A stretch of DNA of 64,000 nt from Verrucomicrobiaceae bacterium (GCA_024232965.1 JACKQF010000002.1:496001-560000); one strand, 5' to 3'. Numbered from the stretch's first letter, positions 18,437 to 27,002 are shown. The notes: generated by a model not told the origin, from the letters alone. Translations and numbers: made by a program.

Positions 18437-19214
18437 AGGGGGCATTGGGAAAGGCCATGGCACCCTGGCGAATGCCACCCTCTTTTACCTTGGCGGCCTG
18501 CGTGGCATAGCGATCCTGCTCAAAAATCGCCACACCGATGACCCCGACGTTTCTTGCGGCTGCCTCTCCCCCCTTTTTCATGGCTTGGGATTCGTCAACG
18601 CGGCTGAAGAGGAAAGACCGGACGCTGTCTGCATTCTTCCGGAAGCCCTCAATCGTGATGGAAGATTTTGGAGGAATCACATATCCACGATTGCTGAAGT
18701 TAGCGGCTTTGCTGGTAATCACATCGAGGCCATCAACGGACACGACCGCCTCAATCTCCGCCTTCGTTCGATTCTTCAGTCGGATCATATAGTTGGAACC
18801 TGGTTGCCCGACGACAATGACTTTACCATTTGCTTCCATCCATTCCATCTTGCTGCCATAGAAGGGCTCCATTGAGGCTTCGATCCGGTCGCCTGCCAGC
18901 AAAAACGAGCCGCTGCGCAAACGGTTCTTGCCCCCGAGCATTGCGATCATGGCTTCGGCTCCCGCTTTGTCGTTGTAATGAAATGAGGCGATGGCGTCAG
19001 GATGACTTGGGCTTTTTCGATGGAACGCCACATCGTAAACACTGTCGCCCCGCTCGTACCCTGCTGTCGTGCCGAGCCCTGTTCTGTGAGAGCTACTGGA
19101 GGCTGAACCCTCTCGTGGAGAAGACTTAGGGGCGATGGTAGAGCAAGCGCTGACACCAAGCATTACGACCGCGAACAAAGTGCTGCGAACAAGAAGAGGA
19201 AGGTTAATTTTCAT
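18435..19214 (-). CDS. Hypothetical lipoprotein divergent from BlaI regulator
   Basis: A 259-residue protein with a lipoprotein signal peptide and lipobox GVSAC (Cys near residue 24), followed by a Ser-rich linker and a globular domain of unknown family (YDVAFHRKSPSHPDAIASFHYND ...). A repeated-fold part near residues 130-200 (MIRLKNRTKAEIEAVVSVDGLDV) looks like an immunoglobulin-type beta domain. The gene is read away from the BlaI-like regulator gene, and one palindromic operator abuts its ATG, so it is probably a BlaI target. A GTG six codons upstream lies inside that operator. The function is unknown. Confidence 0.65.
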   Translation of the reverse strand: MKINLPLLVRSTLFAVVMLGVSACSTIAPKSSPREGSASSSSHRTGLGTTAGYERGDSVYDVAFHRKSPSHPDAIASFHYNDKAGAEAMIAMLGGKNRLRSGSFLLAGDRIEASMEPFYGSKMEWMEANGKVIVVGQPGSNYMIRLKNRTKAEIEAVVSVDGLDVITSKAANFSNRGYVIPPKSSITIEGFRKNADSVRSFLFSRVDESQAMKKGGEAAARNVGVIGVAIFEQDRYATQAAKVKEGGIRQGAMAFPNAP

Positions 19215-19232
19215 GTGCAGAAAATTCTGCAC
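19215..19232. promoter_or_regulatory. BlaI-type operator 1
   Basis: GTGCAGAAAATTCTGCAC, with perfect arms GTGCAGAA/TTCTGCAC around a two-base centre. It directly abuts the ATG of the lipoprotein gene (19214). It shares the pattern GTGCAG-N6-CWGCAC with two other sites in the same 124-bp intergenic region. BlaI/MecI repressors bind short dyads of this sort as dimers. Confidence 0.7.
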
Positions 19233-19258
19233 TTGGAAGAGGAGACGTCAAATCCTTT

Positions 19259-19276
19259 GTGCAGGTTTTTCAGCAC
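19259..19276. promoter_or_regulatory. BlaI-type operator 2
   Basis: GTGCAGGTTTTTCAGCAC, sitting between the two divergent start codons. Its centre is 44 bp from operator 1 and 61 bp from operator 3. The outer half-sites are the same as in the other two copies; the six central bases are A/T-rich. Confidence 0.7.
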
Positions 19277-19319
19277 TTGGTGCGTTACGGCTGAGTTTTT
19301 GCTTGATCAACGCCGCGAA

Positions 19320-19337
19320 GTGCAGAAAAATCAGCAC
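19320..19337. promoter_or_regulatory. BlaI-type operator 3
   Basis: GTGCAGAAAAATCAGCAC, ending one base before the ATG of the BlaI-like gene (19339). No Shine-Dalgarno sequence fits between it and the start codon, so the transcript may be leaderless. The position implies autorepression. Confidence 0.7.
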
Positions 19338-19338
19338 C

Positions 19339-19734
19339 ATGAAGAAGAGCTCGGATGATCCCCTCTCACGCCGCGAAAGACAGGCGATGGAGGTCCTGTT
19401 CCGATTGGGCGAGGCCACTGCGGGGCAGGTGCAGGAAGGGCTTCCAGACTTGCCGAGCTATTCAGCCACCCGGGCACTCCTCGGTGTTTTGGTGGACAAA
19501 GGGCTCGCCAAAGTCAGCAAAGACGCCAAGCAGCACGTTTATGCCCCAGCCCAATCCGCGAAGCGGGCAGGTAAGTCGGCCCTGCAACGGGTGATGAGCA
19601 CCTTCTTCGGCGGATCTCCCGGGAATTTGGTGGCCCATCTTCTCGATCCTACGGAACGGAAACTGCCACCCGAAGAATTGGCGAAAATCAAAGCGCTTCT
19701 TGAGGCGCATGAAGGAAGGAATCGCAGACCATGA
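19339..19734 (+). CDS. BlaI/MecI/CopY family transcriptional repressor
   Basis: A 131-residue penicillinase-repressor-type protein: winged helix at the N-terminus (LSRRERQAMEVLFRLGEATAGQVQEGLPDLPSYSATRALLGVLVDKGL) and a C-terminal dimerisation region (LQRVMSTFFGGSPGNLVAHLLD). These repressors are inactivated by proteolysis triggered by a BlaR1/MecR1-like M56 sensor; here the M56 gene overlaps the stop codon (ATGA), giving the classic repressor-sensor pair. Three palindromes upstream fit as its operators and imply autoregulation plus control of the divergent lipoprotein. ATG 19339 was chosen because it begins the conserved domain. Confidence 0.9.
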   Translation: MKKSSDDPLSRRERQAMEVLFRLGEATAGQVQEGLPDLPSYSATRALLGVLVDKGLAKVSKDAKQHVYAPAQSAKRAGKSALQRVMSTFFGGSPGNLVAHLLDPTERKLPPEELAKIKALLEAHEGRNRRP

Positions 19735-20750
19735 ACGTGCTCGATAGCGTTCTTTCCGTCACCATCGTATTATCGGCGGTGGGGTTATTGCTGGCGCTGT
19801 GTCGAGCATTGAGCCCCTCTTCGGTCAGCGCCGTTTGTCGTGCGGGGCTAGTATCGGGTCTCCTCAGGCCGTTCCTAGGCCTGTTCTGCCAGCACCTTTC
19901 ACTGCCGACTTGGCAGGTCTTCGGCTCAAGCCGCGCTTTCGCAACGGTTCCAGGTGGCTCAGCAGGTATTCCCTGGGCGGTTGTCCTGACAAGTGGATGG
20001 CTATTGGGAAGTGCCCTCTATTTCGCTCGCATCACCATTGGAGTGATCGCGGTGCGGCGCTTACGTTCTGGGAGCACGAGTCCGCCGGAGGAGCTGCAAC
20101 GCCGACTCGCTTCGGTCATGCCCTCCAGGTGGAGCGGCCGGTTGCGTGTGCACGCTCTTGTCGTAACTCCCTGCGTTGTCGGTTGGCGGCAGCCATTACT
20201 GCTCTTGCCAACGGAGTGCCGTGGTTGGTCGGAACAGCACCTCCGCCACGCCACATTGCATGAAGTAGCCCACCTTGAGCGCGGCGATGTTTGGTGGCGG
20301 TTGATCGGCCAATGCGTCTTGGCAATCTGGTGGTGGCACCCCTTGGCGCGATACCTAGTGAGGGAAGCTCACGAAGTCAGTGAGTTTGCCTGCGATCAGG
20401 CGGTACTGCGGACGGGGGCGGATCCTGCTGAGTACGTTCGGGGCTTGCTCTCACTCGTGAGTTGCGCCTCGATTCCGTCTTCGGTGCCCGCTTTCGCTGC
20501 AAGAAGCCAGAGTGCCCTGAGAAGACGTGTGCGCCAAATGTTGAACTCCAGACCCACGGCTGATGGCTCTGTAGGGACGCTAATCTTCATCCTTGTTGTC
20601 ATCAGTGGAGTCAGTGGCACGGCTGCATTGATTCGCCTGAGTGAAGACCGCCCCATTCGGAGTCTGGGTTCGCCGATCGAGGAGGTGAAGGAGGCGATCG
20701 TGCGATTGGATGCGAATCCGTTTCCTGGCGACCCTGATGCCGGCCAATGA
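19731..20750 (+). CDS. M56 family metallopeptidase (BlaR1/MecR1-like)
   Basis: A 339-residue integral membrane zinc peptidase. The N-terminal part has membrane segments (about 5-25, 35-55, 80-105), followed by the cytoplasmic site HEVAH (residues 177-181), another hydrophobic stretch (LIGQCVLAIWWWHPLARYL) and the third-ligand region EVSEFACDQAVL. A last membrane helix lies near residues 280-300. It lacks the ~250-residue extracellular penicillin-binding sensor of BlaR1, so its signal is probably not a bound beta-lactam. Coupled to the BlaI-like gene by ATGA overlap. Its last codons and stop lie in the right copy of the 23-bp direct repeat. Confidence 0.85.
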   Translation: MNVLDSVLSVTIVLSAVGLLLALCRALSPSSVSAVCRAGLVSGLLRPFLGLFCQHLSLPTWQVFGSSRAFATVPGGSAGIPWAVVLTSGWLLGSALYFARITIGVIAVRRLRSGSTSPPEELQRRLASVMPSRWSGRLRVHALVVTPCVVGWRQPLLLLPTECRGWSEQHLRHATLHEVAHLERGDVWWRLIGQCVLAIWWWHPLARYLVREAHEVSEFACDQAVLRTGADPAEYVRGLLSLVSCASIPSSVPAFAARSQSALRRRVRQMLNSRPTADGSVGTLIFILVVISGVSGTAALIRLSEDRPIRSLGSPIEEVKEAIVRLDANPFPGDPDAGQ

Positions 20751-20764
20751 GCATTCGCTTGCTC
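20742..20764. repeat. 23-bp direct repeat, copy 2 (right flank of BlaI module)
   Basis: Identical to 18414-18436. It contains the last codons and stop of the M56 gene (GGC CAA TGA), just as copy 1 contains the last codons and stop of the hydrolase gene. The SGNH-DUF1080 gene starts 44 bp after it. Confidence 0.85.
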
Positions 20765-20808
20765 GGGGTCAGTGGCGGGCTAGTCTCGTTGACCATCCAA
20801 TCTTGCTC

Positions 20809-22104
20809 ATGAGATCCATCGTTCTCCCTCTAATCGTCGCCACGCTGTGCAGCGTGGGTATGCCTGCCCAAGCTCAAAGTGCCAAGCCAGCGGTTCCGCC
20901 GTCGGTGGAGTTGCCGGCGACGGATGAGGGGCTGCCTGGAGCGGGGCCAATCCGGCGTTATGATTGGTTCAAGAATCTTTGGAATCAGCGTCGTGCCAAG
21001 TGGGCGCAGGCGGTGGAGGCAGACCAAGGAGCAGTGGTGTTTTTGGGGGACTCCATCACCCAAGGTTGGGGTGATGATATCGGCGGTGCCTTTGAGGGAG
21101 TGAAGGTCTCGAATCGTGGCATCAGCGGCGATACGACACGCGGGATGTTGCTGCGACTCCAGGAGGACGTGATTGCCTTGAATCCGAAGGCAGTGGTCAT
21201 GCTCATGGGCACCAATGATCTGGAAGAAGGTGCTGCGCCAGAGACCATCAGCGGCAATGTGCAATTGATCATTGCGGCCTTGAAAAAACACAACCCGCAG
21301 ATGCCCATTATCTTTTCCCAGATCTTCCCAAGCTCGGCCACGAAGAAGCGCCCGTCGGACCAGATCAAGAAGATCGCGGAGCTGTATGCGGCGGCGGTGA
21401 AGGGTGATTCGCAAGTCACGCTGGTGGATACCTGGACGCTTTTCGCGAACGCTGAGGGCGATGCGAAGGTGGAGGAATTCCCGGATCTCTTGCACCCCAA
21501 CAAAGCTGGTTATGCGAAGTGGGCGGCGGCTCTGCGACCCATCTTTGCTACCTTGGGATTCCTTGAGACCGAAGCCGATGCCTTCACTCCTGAGCCAGGC
21601 TTCGAGAGTCTCTTCAACGGTCATGACCTGACGGGCTGGGGCTTCCGCGACAAGAAAACACTGGCCGTTCAGGAGACCTTTGATGGCAAGACCACCAGCA
21701 GCGATGGCCGTTACGTGGCCAAGGCGGGCCGCCTGATCGTGACCACTCCAGCGGAAGGTCGTAAGGTGGCGCAGTTATGGAGCAGTCGCGAGTTCCCCAA
21801 GAACTTTGTTTTTAAGCTGGAGTTCCGTGCGACGCCCAATGCGGACAGTGGCGTGTTTATTCGGAAGCCACAACTTCAATGCCGTGATTACCCGCTGGCT
21901 GGCCCCTACAAAGATCTGTTGAACTACAAACCACAGGACTGGAACGAATTGGTCGTGACGGTCAAAGACAACGTCGCTCACTGCACTTGCAATGGGGAGG
22001 TACTCGAAGCAGCGCTGGCCTTGCCTCCAAGTGGCCCCGTTGGCCTTGAGGGCGATCGCGGTCAGATGGAGTACCGTCGCATTCGGATTCAGGAGTTGCC
22101 CTGA
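20809..22104 (+). CDS. Secreted SGNH/GDSL hydrolase fused to DUF1080 domain
   Basis: A 431-residue exported protein: signal peptide (1-23), SGNH hydrolase (about 60-260) with FLGDSITQGWG, NRGISGDTT, MGTNDLEEG and DLLHPNKAGYAKW giving the Ser, Gly, Asn and Asp/His blocks, then a C-terminal DUF1080 concanavalin-like domain (SLFNGHDLTGWGF ... NADSGVFIRKP ... WNELVVTVKDN). The SGNH part resembles PAF acetylhydrolase-like carbohydrate esterases; DUF1080 (3-keto-disaccharide hydrolase-type fold) is common in this phylum and may hydrolyse or bind glycans. ATG 20809 was chosen for the signal peptide. All catalytic blocks are present. Confidence 0.88.
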   Translation: MRSIVLPLIVATLCSVGMPAQAQSAKPAVPPSVELPATDEGLPGAGPIRRYDWFKNLWNQRRAKWAQAVEADQGAVVFLGDSITQGWGDDIGGAFEGVKVSNRGISGDTTRGMLLRLQEDVIALNPKAVVMLMGTNDLEEGAAPETISGNVQLIIAALKKHNPQMPIIFSQIFPSSATKKRPSDQIKKIAELYAAAVKGDSQVTLVDTWTLFANAEGDAKVEEFPDLLHPNKAGYAKWAAALRPIFATLGFLETEADAFTPEPGFESLFNGHDLTGWGFRDKKTLAVQETFDGKTTSSDGRYVAKAGRLIVTTPAEGRKVAQLWSSREFPKNFVFKLEFRATPNADSGVFIRKPQLQCRDYPLAGPYKDLLNYKPQDWNELVVTVKDNVAHCTCNGEVLEAALALPPSGPVGLEGDRGQMEYRRIRIQELP

Positions 22105-22113
22105 GCGGTTGAG

Positions 22114-22130
22114 GTCTATTCAGAATAGAC
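22114..22130. repeat. 17-bp perfect palindrome between convergent genes
   Basis: GTCTATTCAGAATAGAC, with eight-base arms around a central A. It sits 10 bp after the stop of the SGNH-DUF1080 gene and covers the frame-corrected stop of the converging propeller gene. It could act as a bidirectional terminator hairpin, but there is no T tract on either side, so a protein-binding site or chance is possible. Confidence 0.45.
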
Positions 22131-23620
22131 GGCGTAGATGCGGGCGGTGCTGTTCGTCGGGAAGTTCAATCGCAGGGCGATGGGACTTCCTTCGGCAGCG
22201 GCTTTGGCCAAGGGATCGTCTCGTGCAGTCCACTCTGGGTGACCTTTGCCTCGTAACCTTCGATCGGACGATCGAGGTGATCCAGCAGTTGAACGGACAG
22301 GGGTGTCTCACGCGTCACGCCATCCACATTGAGTGCTACGTTTTTAGCAGTGAAGGTGTGGGTAATGAAGTGAGCGTCGTTTTCTGCAAACTGCGGTGAG
22401 AGATAGCCAAAGCCATCGCGCCGAAGGGTCGCGAGACCGATGTTCATGCCCTTGAGTTTGCCACCGGTGTCCCAGTGGGAGTACCAGATCATCGTTTTGT
22501 CCCCTTCATTCACAAAGGCATGACCTTGAAGGATCGCGATGTCATCCCATTGGCCGGCATCACCCCGCGGGATGATTTTGAAGCCGGGAACGGGCTCACG
22601 AAAATGGACACCGTCATTGCTGATCAGGAGTCCCAAATCTACACGCACGCCGAAATTCCAGTTCTCGCCCTTGGGCGGTGGTGATGCGGCATCCTGCCAC
22701 ATGCCGTGGAGTCCGACGAGCACATTGCTGCGATTCCAGATTCCGGCTCCCATGTGCATCTGCTGACCTGGGGTGGGCGGATTTGCCAGTTGCCCTGGGC
22801 GGGCGTACGCGAAGGCCTTTGCCTGCGACCAGTGCCGAAAGTCGGGTGACCGATAGGCCAGCATGTCGCGGCCGATCGGGCTGCCATCTGCCCTCCAAGA
22901 CCAGGGGGAGAGGAGTTGACCGGTGGCGTAATAAAAATCGCCAAATCGATACAGACCGCTGACTTCAAAGCGCTCGCCTCCCGCATTCGCGGGCTGATCG
23001 CCAACCACTTTCCAGGTCAGGCCATCGGCACTGGTGGCGCAGATCATGGCCCCCCAGCGCTTTTCGTCGGGGCCGATCTTGCTGCGGCCGCCCTTCACCT
23101 CGTCAAACGGCAGGTGGGCGATGTAGGCGCACTTGTAGCGTTTGGCGGGATCGGGGTCGTCGGGTTCGTGCAGCACCGACAAGAAGTCGTTCACTCGGGT
23201 CATTGAGAATACCTCGCCTTCGATAAGGCAGATGTTGTTATTCTTGTTGCCGTTGAAGTCTACGAGTCCGAGGTCTGGCTTGGTCCAATGCACCCCGTCC
23301 TTGCTCTCCGCGTAACACATCGGCCGCCACCACCCGGGCGCTTGACCCGCCTTGATGGCCGTTTCATGCATGCCGAGATACCACATGCGAAACGTGTCTC
23401 CCTGCTTCATCACCGTACCATACAGGATGGCATGGCCGTGATCGGGCGACCCTTCTGGGCCTGCCCGCAGGACGGGGTTTCCGGGATGCTTGGTTGCCTC
23501 GACCAGCGTCAGCTTCAAATTGTGCTGCCAGGCGATATTGACATCGTCGAAAGCAAAGAATGTTTGTTCCGCCGCTTGTGACGACAGACCAAAAAGGAGT
23601 AGGAGAGCCAGTTTTTTCAT
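22116..23620 (-). CDS. Secreted five-bladed propeller glycosidase-like protein; frameshift near 3' end
   Basis: About 500 residues: a signal peptide (1-16), then repeated beta-propeller blades with TFFAFDDVNIAW, MWYLGMHE, CYAESKDGVHWTKPDLGLVDFNGNKNNN, WGAMICATSADGLTWKVV, MLAYRSPDFRHWSQ and LLISNDGVHFREP. The D-G-x-x-W motifs resemble GH32/GH43-like blades. The original frame ends at 22166 with a short odd tail; one extra base near 22190-22205 restores GSPIALRLNF ... ARIYAVYSE ending at 22116, which matches the C-terminus of the paralogue upstream. Last gene of the minus-strand cluster, overlapping the preceding stop by 4 bp. No activity is proven. Confidence 0.75.
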
Positions 23621-25167
23621 GGTTGGAGATAGAGTGCGCTGAAGCGAATGCGGGTGCGGTCTTGACCTTCAAATCGAACACGAAGTCGGACACGTTCCGG
23701 CAACGGTTCGGTGCTTTGCCAGACGATGGGAGTTTGAAAACCACTCTGGGTAACAAGTGCTGCGTTCTTTCCTGAGTAGGCGGCGATGGGGCGTTCCAGG
23801 TGATCGAGCAGTTCCACCTGAAGTTGTGCTGTCGAGCTGAGGCCATCGGCGTTGATGAAGAAATGCGGTGTCGATACTTCAAGCGGCCCGGTAACAAACT
23901 CCGCGGTCACCGTGGGCAATTGATAGTCGCCAGGTCCTTCGCCGCTGGTGTCCACCCGCAGATCTCCGAAGCGATCTCTCGGCAGGGTGGCGATGCCGAT
24001 CCCGCCGCGCTCGGGCTTGTCCTGCCAGTGCCTGGGATCCCATGCGCCGTAGTAGATGAAGGTTAAATCGCCGATGTTTTCAAAGCCCTGGCCTTGCAGC
24101 AGGCCACCCTGATCCCACTGGCCGTCTTTGCCGCGTTCGAGGAAGGTCCAGTCGTGCTGTGGCTCGCGAAAATTCAGGCCATCATTGCTCAAGACAAAGC
24201 CAAGATCGATGGTGACATCCCTCCATTCGGCCGCCCCATGCCAGCGCCCTGTGATGCCGAGCAAAACATTGCTGCGGTTCCATACCGCGATGCCTTCGTG
24301 GTTCTGTTCGCCTTCGCGACTCCTGCCGGCGCCGAGGTATTCGTGCTGCTGCGGTCGCACAAAGGCGATGCCACTGGTCGCGGACCAGTTGCTAAAGTCT
24401 GCGCTGCGGTAGGTGCGGACGACGCGGCCCTGATAGTGATGCGTGCCCGGCAGTGCGTTTTGTCCATTGAGCACGTAGAGTCCATCCCACTGATAGAGAC
24501 CGCCGCAGGGTTCAATGTGGACGCCGGGAAGGAGCAAATCTGCCTTCTTGAGTTCACCCTTGACGGGCTTGACGTCTTCCACCGGTTTCCAGGTGAGACC
24601 GTCGGCACTGACAAAAGGCAGCAAGGTTCCCAATCGGGTGTTGTGCCGGAAATAGACGTGCGTCGTCATCTTGTAACGTCTCGTGGGATCAGGATCCGCT
24701 GCGTCCTTGATGACTTTGAGATTCACGAAGCCCCAGGCGTCTCCGACATCCACGAGGTTGTTGTCCTTGTTTCCATTGAACTCGACCAAGCCAAGGCTCG
24801 GCTTGGTCCACCGCAGGCCGTCAGGGCTCTCTGCGTAGGCGGCCCGCCATCGGGCGGATGGGGCCTTGCTTTCTTCCTGGTCATCAAAGGCGACGTACCA
24901 GAGGCGGTATTTCCCGTCTTCCTTGATGATGGAGCCATAGAACTGCACGCCATGCGCATCGGGCGTGCCCGGCGCACCGCGTTCCACCACGGGGTTGTCT
25001 GCATGCCGTTGCGGCTGGCGCATTTCGAGATGCAGGTTTTGCGAGTGCGGAATCGAAACATCGTCAAACGCGAAGAGCGTCATGGCCTTGGTTTCGTCAA
25101 AATCATCCGAGGCCGCAGCAGCGCCGACGAAGAACAACAAAAGGACGGGGAGCAGCTTGTGAAGCAT
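23617..25167 (-). CDS. Secreted five-bladed propeller glycosidase-like protein (tandem paralogue)
   Basis: A 516-residue exported protein, clearly paralogous to the next gene: TLFAFDDVSIPHSQNLHLE, AAYAESPDGLRWTKPSLGLV, EFNGNKDNN, LPFVSADGLTWKPV, VRTYRSADFSNWS, FVLSNDGLNFREPQHD, and a beta-sandwich end (LQVELLDHLERPI ... RIRFSALYLQP). Signal peptide 1-18. The fold looks like exo-acting glycosidase propellers, perhaps with an appended beta-sandwich. The start lies 14 bp after the stop of the glycosidase-like gene upstream; the stop overlaps the next start (ATGA). The substrate is unknown. Confidence 0.78.
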   Translation of the reverse strand: MLHKLLPVLLLFFVGAAAASDDFDETKAMTLFAFDDVSIPHSQNLHLEMRQPQRHADNPVVERGAPGTPDAHGVQFYGSIIKEDGKYRLWYVAFDDQEESKAPSARWRAAYAESPDGLRWTKPSLGLVEFNGNKDNNLVDVGDAWGFVNLKVIKDAADPDPTRRYKMTTHVYFRHNTRLGTLLPFVSADGLTWKPVEDVKPVKGELKKADLLLPGVHIEPCGGLYQWDGLYVLNGQNALPGTHHYQGRVVRTYRSADFSNWSATSGIAFVRPQQHEYLGAGRSREGEQNHEGIAVWNRSNVLLGITGRWHGAAEWRDVTIDLGFVLSNDGLNFREPQHDWTFLERGKDGQWDQGGLLQGQGFENIGDLTFIYYGAWDPRHWQDKPERGGIGIATLPRDRFGDLRVDTSGEGPGDYQLPTVTAEFVTGPLEVSTPHFFINADGLSSTAQLQVELLDHLERPIAAYSGKNAALVTQSGFQTPIVWQSTEPLPERVRLRVRFEGQDRTRIRFSALYLQP

Positions 25168-25181
25168 CGGTTTGCTTGAAG

Positions 25182-26978
25182 TTAAAAGCCTGTGTTTGGA
25201 AACCAGCGGCTGAAGTAGTTTTCATCCAGCTGCGTCAAGGGAATGGAGAGTGGCTGGGGTGGACCACTCTTTGCCCAGCGCAATAAAAGATCACGATCTC
25301 CCAGTCGGCCGAGCACATCGATCACGTTACCAGCCGATCCTTCCGGCCAGCCCTTGTGCACCTGTGGATCCCAGATGGCGATGCCGGGTGCGCCCTCGGC
25401 CAGATAGGTGGCGGCTTTTTGGCAAAGTTCCTTGGGCTTGCCCGTCTTCCAAGCAATCACCATGGGATAGGCTTTCGTCTTCGTTCCCTTGGTGATACGA
25501 CGGTAGTATTCCATGTCCACCTTGCCGGGTGTTTTTTCAAACGAGGTATGATAGGCGAACCAAGTCACGGCGATGTCATCGACGAACCCGCGTTGGATCC
25601 AATTCGGCAGATCGAGACCCCACAACTGATTGTCCGCCTCCTTGGCAAAGGTGCCGAGTGAGATCTTGTAGCGTTCAGTGCGGCCTTGCTTGGCAGCGGT
25701 GGTGTCCAAGAGCGTGCGCACTTCGCTCATGAAGTCCGTCATGATTGCGGCGCGGGTGGCCAGGATGCGTGGATCATCGTCAGGCACGCTCTTGGCATCG
25801 GCGTTATGCATGGCCTTGAACCGCTCGCAAAAGGCATCTTCCCACAGCATGAGGGGCATGCCGCGGTTGAAGAGGAAGCCAACGCCTTCGGGCTGCAGCT
25901 CTAAAGTCTCGCGGAAGATCTCGATCAGATGTTGCCGCACTTGGGGGACGGCGTAGCTGAGATAAAAGGTCGGCGTTCCGTCGCGGTCAATGCAGCGCCA
26001 CTCGGGGTGCTCGTAGAAGAACTTGCTGTTAAAGGTCTCCTCATACGGCATGGAACCGACCCAGCCCGCGGGACGCAGCATGACGTGAAACTCCACACCC
26101 TGGGCCTTGGCGGCATCGCGCGCGACCTTCAGCGGATTGACGCCTTTCTTGAACAGGGTCTCCAGTGACCGTGTGTAAGCTGCATACGCTCCCGTGGGAA
26201 AATCGGTGGTGCCTTCGCCCGCGTAAGTGCCGACTTTGGAGGGGTAACACACCAAGTCAGCGCCCGTTACTTGAAACCACCACTTGCCAATGTCGGTCTC
26301 TTCGAATCCGCGAAACTCCTCCGCCAATTCTTCGGCGGTGCTGGGTTTGAAAGGCCAGATCCAACTGTGACCGTCGAAGGTGGCGATGGAGGTGCGATGT
26401 TTTGAGGGCGATCGAGCGGTTGCAACTTCGTGATCCGTGAGCGGCACCACTTTCACATAGCACAGCGTCGCAGGCTGGCCGGGCAGCGGCGCAATGTCCA
26501 CCGATTGCCCAGCAAGATTCGCTACCGTCACGAAGCATTCTTGAATGACGGCGCGACGATTGGGGAGCAGAGCCAAGTTGTTGGCTAAGCGGCGGTAGAC
26601 GGCTTCATCGCTGAGCTTTGCCTTCAATCCATTGCCACCGATGTTGAAACCGCCAGAGGTCGTCGCGAGGCCAATGTAAATCGCATGCCAGCCTTGCTGC
26701 GGGAGGGGTAGGCGCAGCGGCGGCGGATTGGTTGCGCTGTAAATCGACAGCGCCGTGCCCTGGAATTCAGCGGTGGAAAAGGGGATCAGTTTCCATTTTC
26801 CCTTCTCCCTCTTGCCGCGGATGAGAGCGGACGCGGGTTCCATTTTGGACAGGTCGTGGATCACCACCGCCTCCGCAGATCGCGACCAAGTGCGTGAGTC
26901 CAAAGGCAATCGTTCGTCCGCAGCACGGCAGAACGTCGTGGCAATGACGGGAAGTGCGATGAGGCAGGAGCGAAGCAT
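25182..26978 (-). CDS. Secreted TIM-barrel glycosyl hydrolase-like protein
   Basis: A 598-residue exported protein (signal peptide 1-19). The N-terminal ~200 residues look like a beta-rich accessory domain; the rest resembles the 'glycosyl hydrolase-like' TIM barrels (GHL10-type): GVEFHVMLRPAGWVGSMPYE, FFYEHPEWRCIDRDGTPTFYLSYAVPQVRQHLIEIF, GVGFLFNRG and DDIAVTWFAYH. Catalytic acids cannot be named from sequence alone. It sits in the minus-strand cluster with 14-24 bp spacing on both sides, beside a sialate-esterase-like gene and two propellers, consistent with a shared glycan target. Confidence 0.65.
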   Translation of the reverse strand: MLRSCLIALPVIATTFCRAADERLPLDSRTWSRSAEAVVIHDLSKMEPASALIRGKREKGKWKLIPFSTAEFQGTALSIYSATNPPPLRLPLPQQGWHAIYIGLATTSGGFNIGGNGLKAKLSDEAVYRRLANNLALLPNRRAVIQECFVTVANLAGQSVDIAPLPGQPATLCYVKVVPLTDHEVATARSPSKHRTSIATFDGHSWIWPFKPSTAEELAEEFRGFEETDIGKWWFQVTGADLVCYPSKVGTYAGEGTTDFPTGAYAAYTRSLETLFKKGVNPLKVARDAAKAQGVEFHVMLRPAGWVGSMPYEETFNSKFFYEHPEWRCIDRDGTPTFYLSYAVPQVRQHLIEIFRETLELQPEGVGFLFNRGMPLMLWEDAFCERFKAMHNADAKSVPDDDPRILATRAAIMTDFMSEVRTLLDTTAAKQGRTERYKISLGTFAKEADNQLWGLDLPNWIQRGFVDDIAVTWFAYHTSFEKTPGKVDMEYYRRITKGTKTKAYPMVIAWKTGKPKELCQKAATYLAEGAPGIAIWDPQVHKGWPEGSAGNVIDVLGRLGDRDLLLRWAKSGPPQPLSIPLTQLDENYFSRWFPNTGF

Positions 26979-27002
26979 GGGCGGCGTGGGTGGTGGTTGA
27001 AT

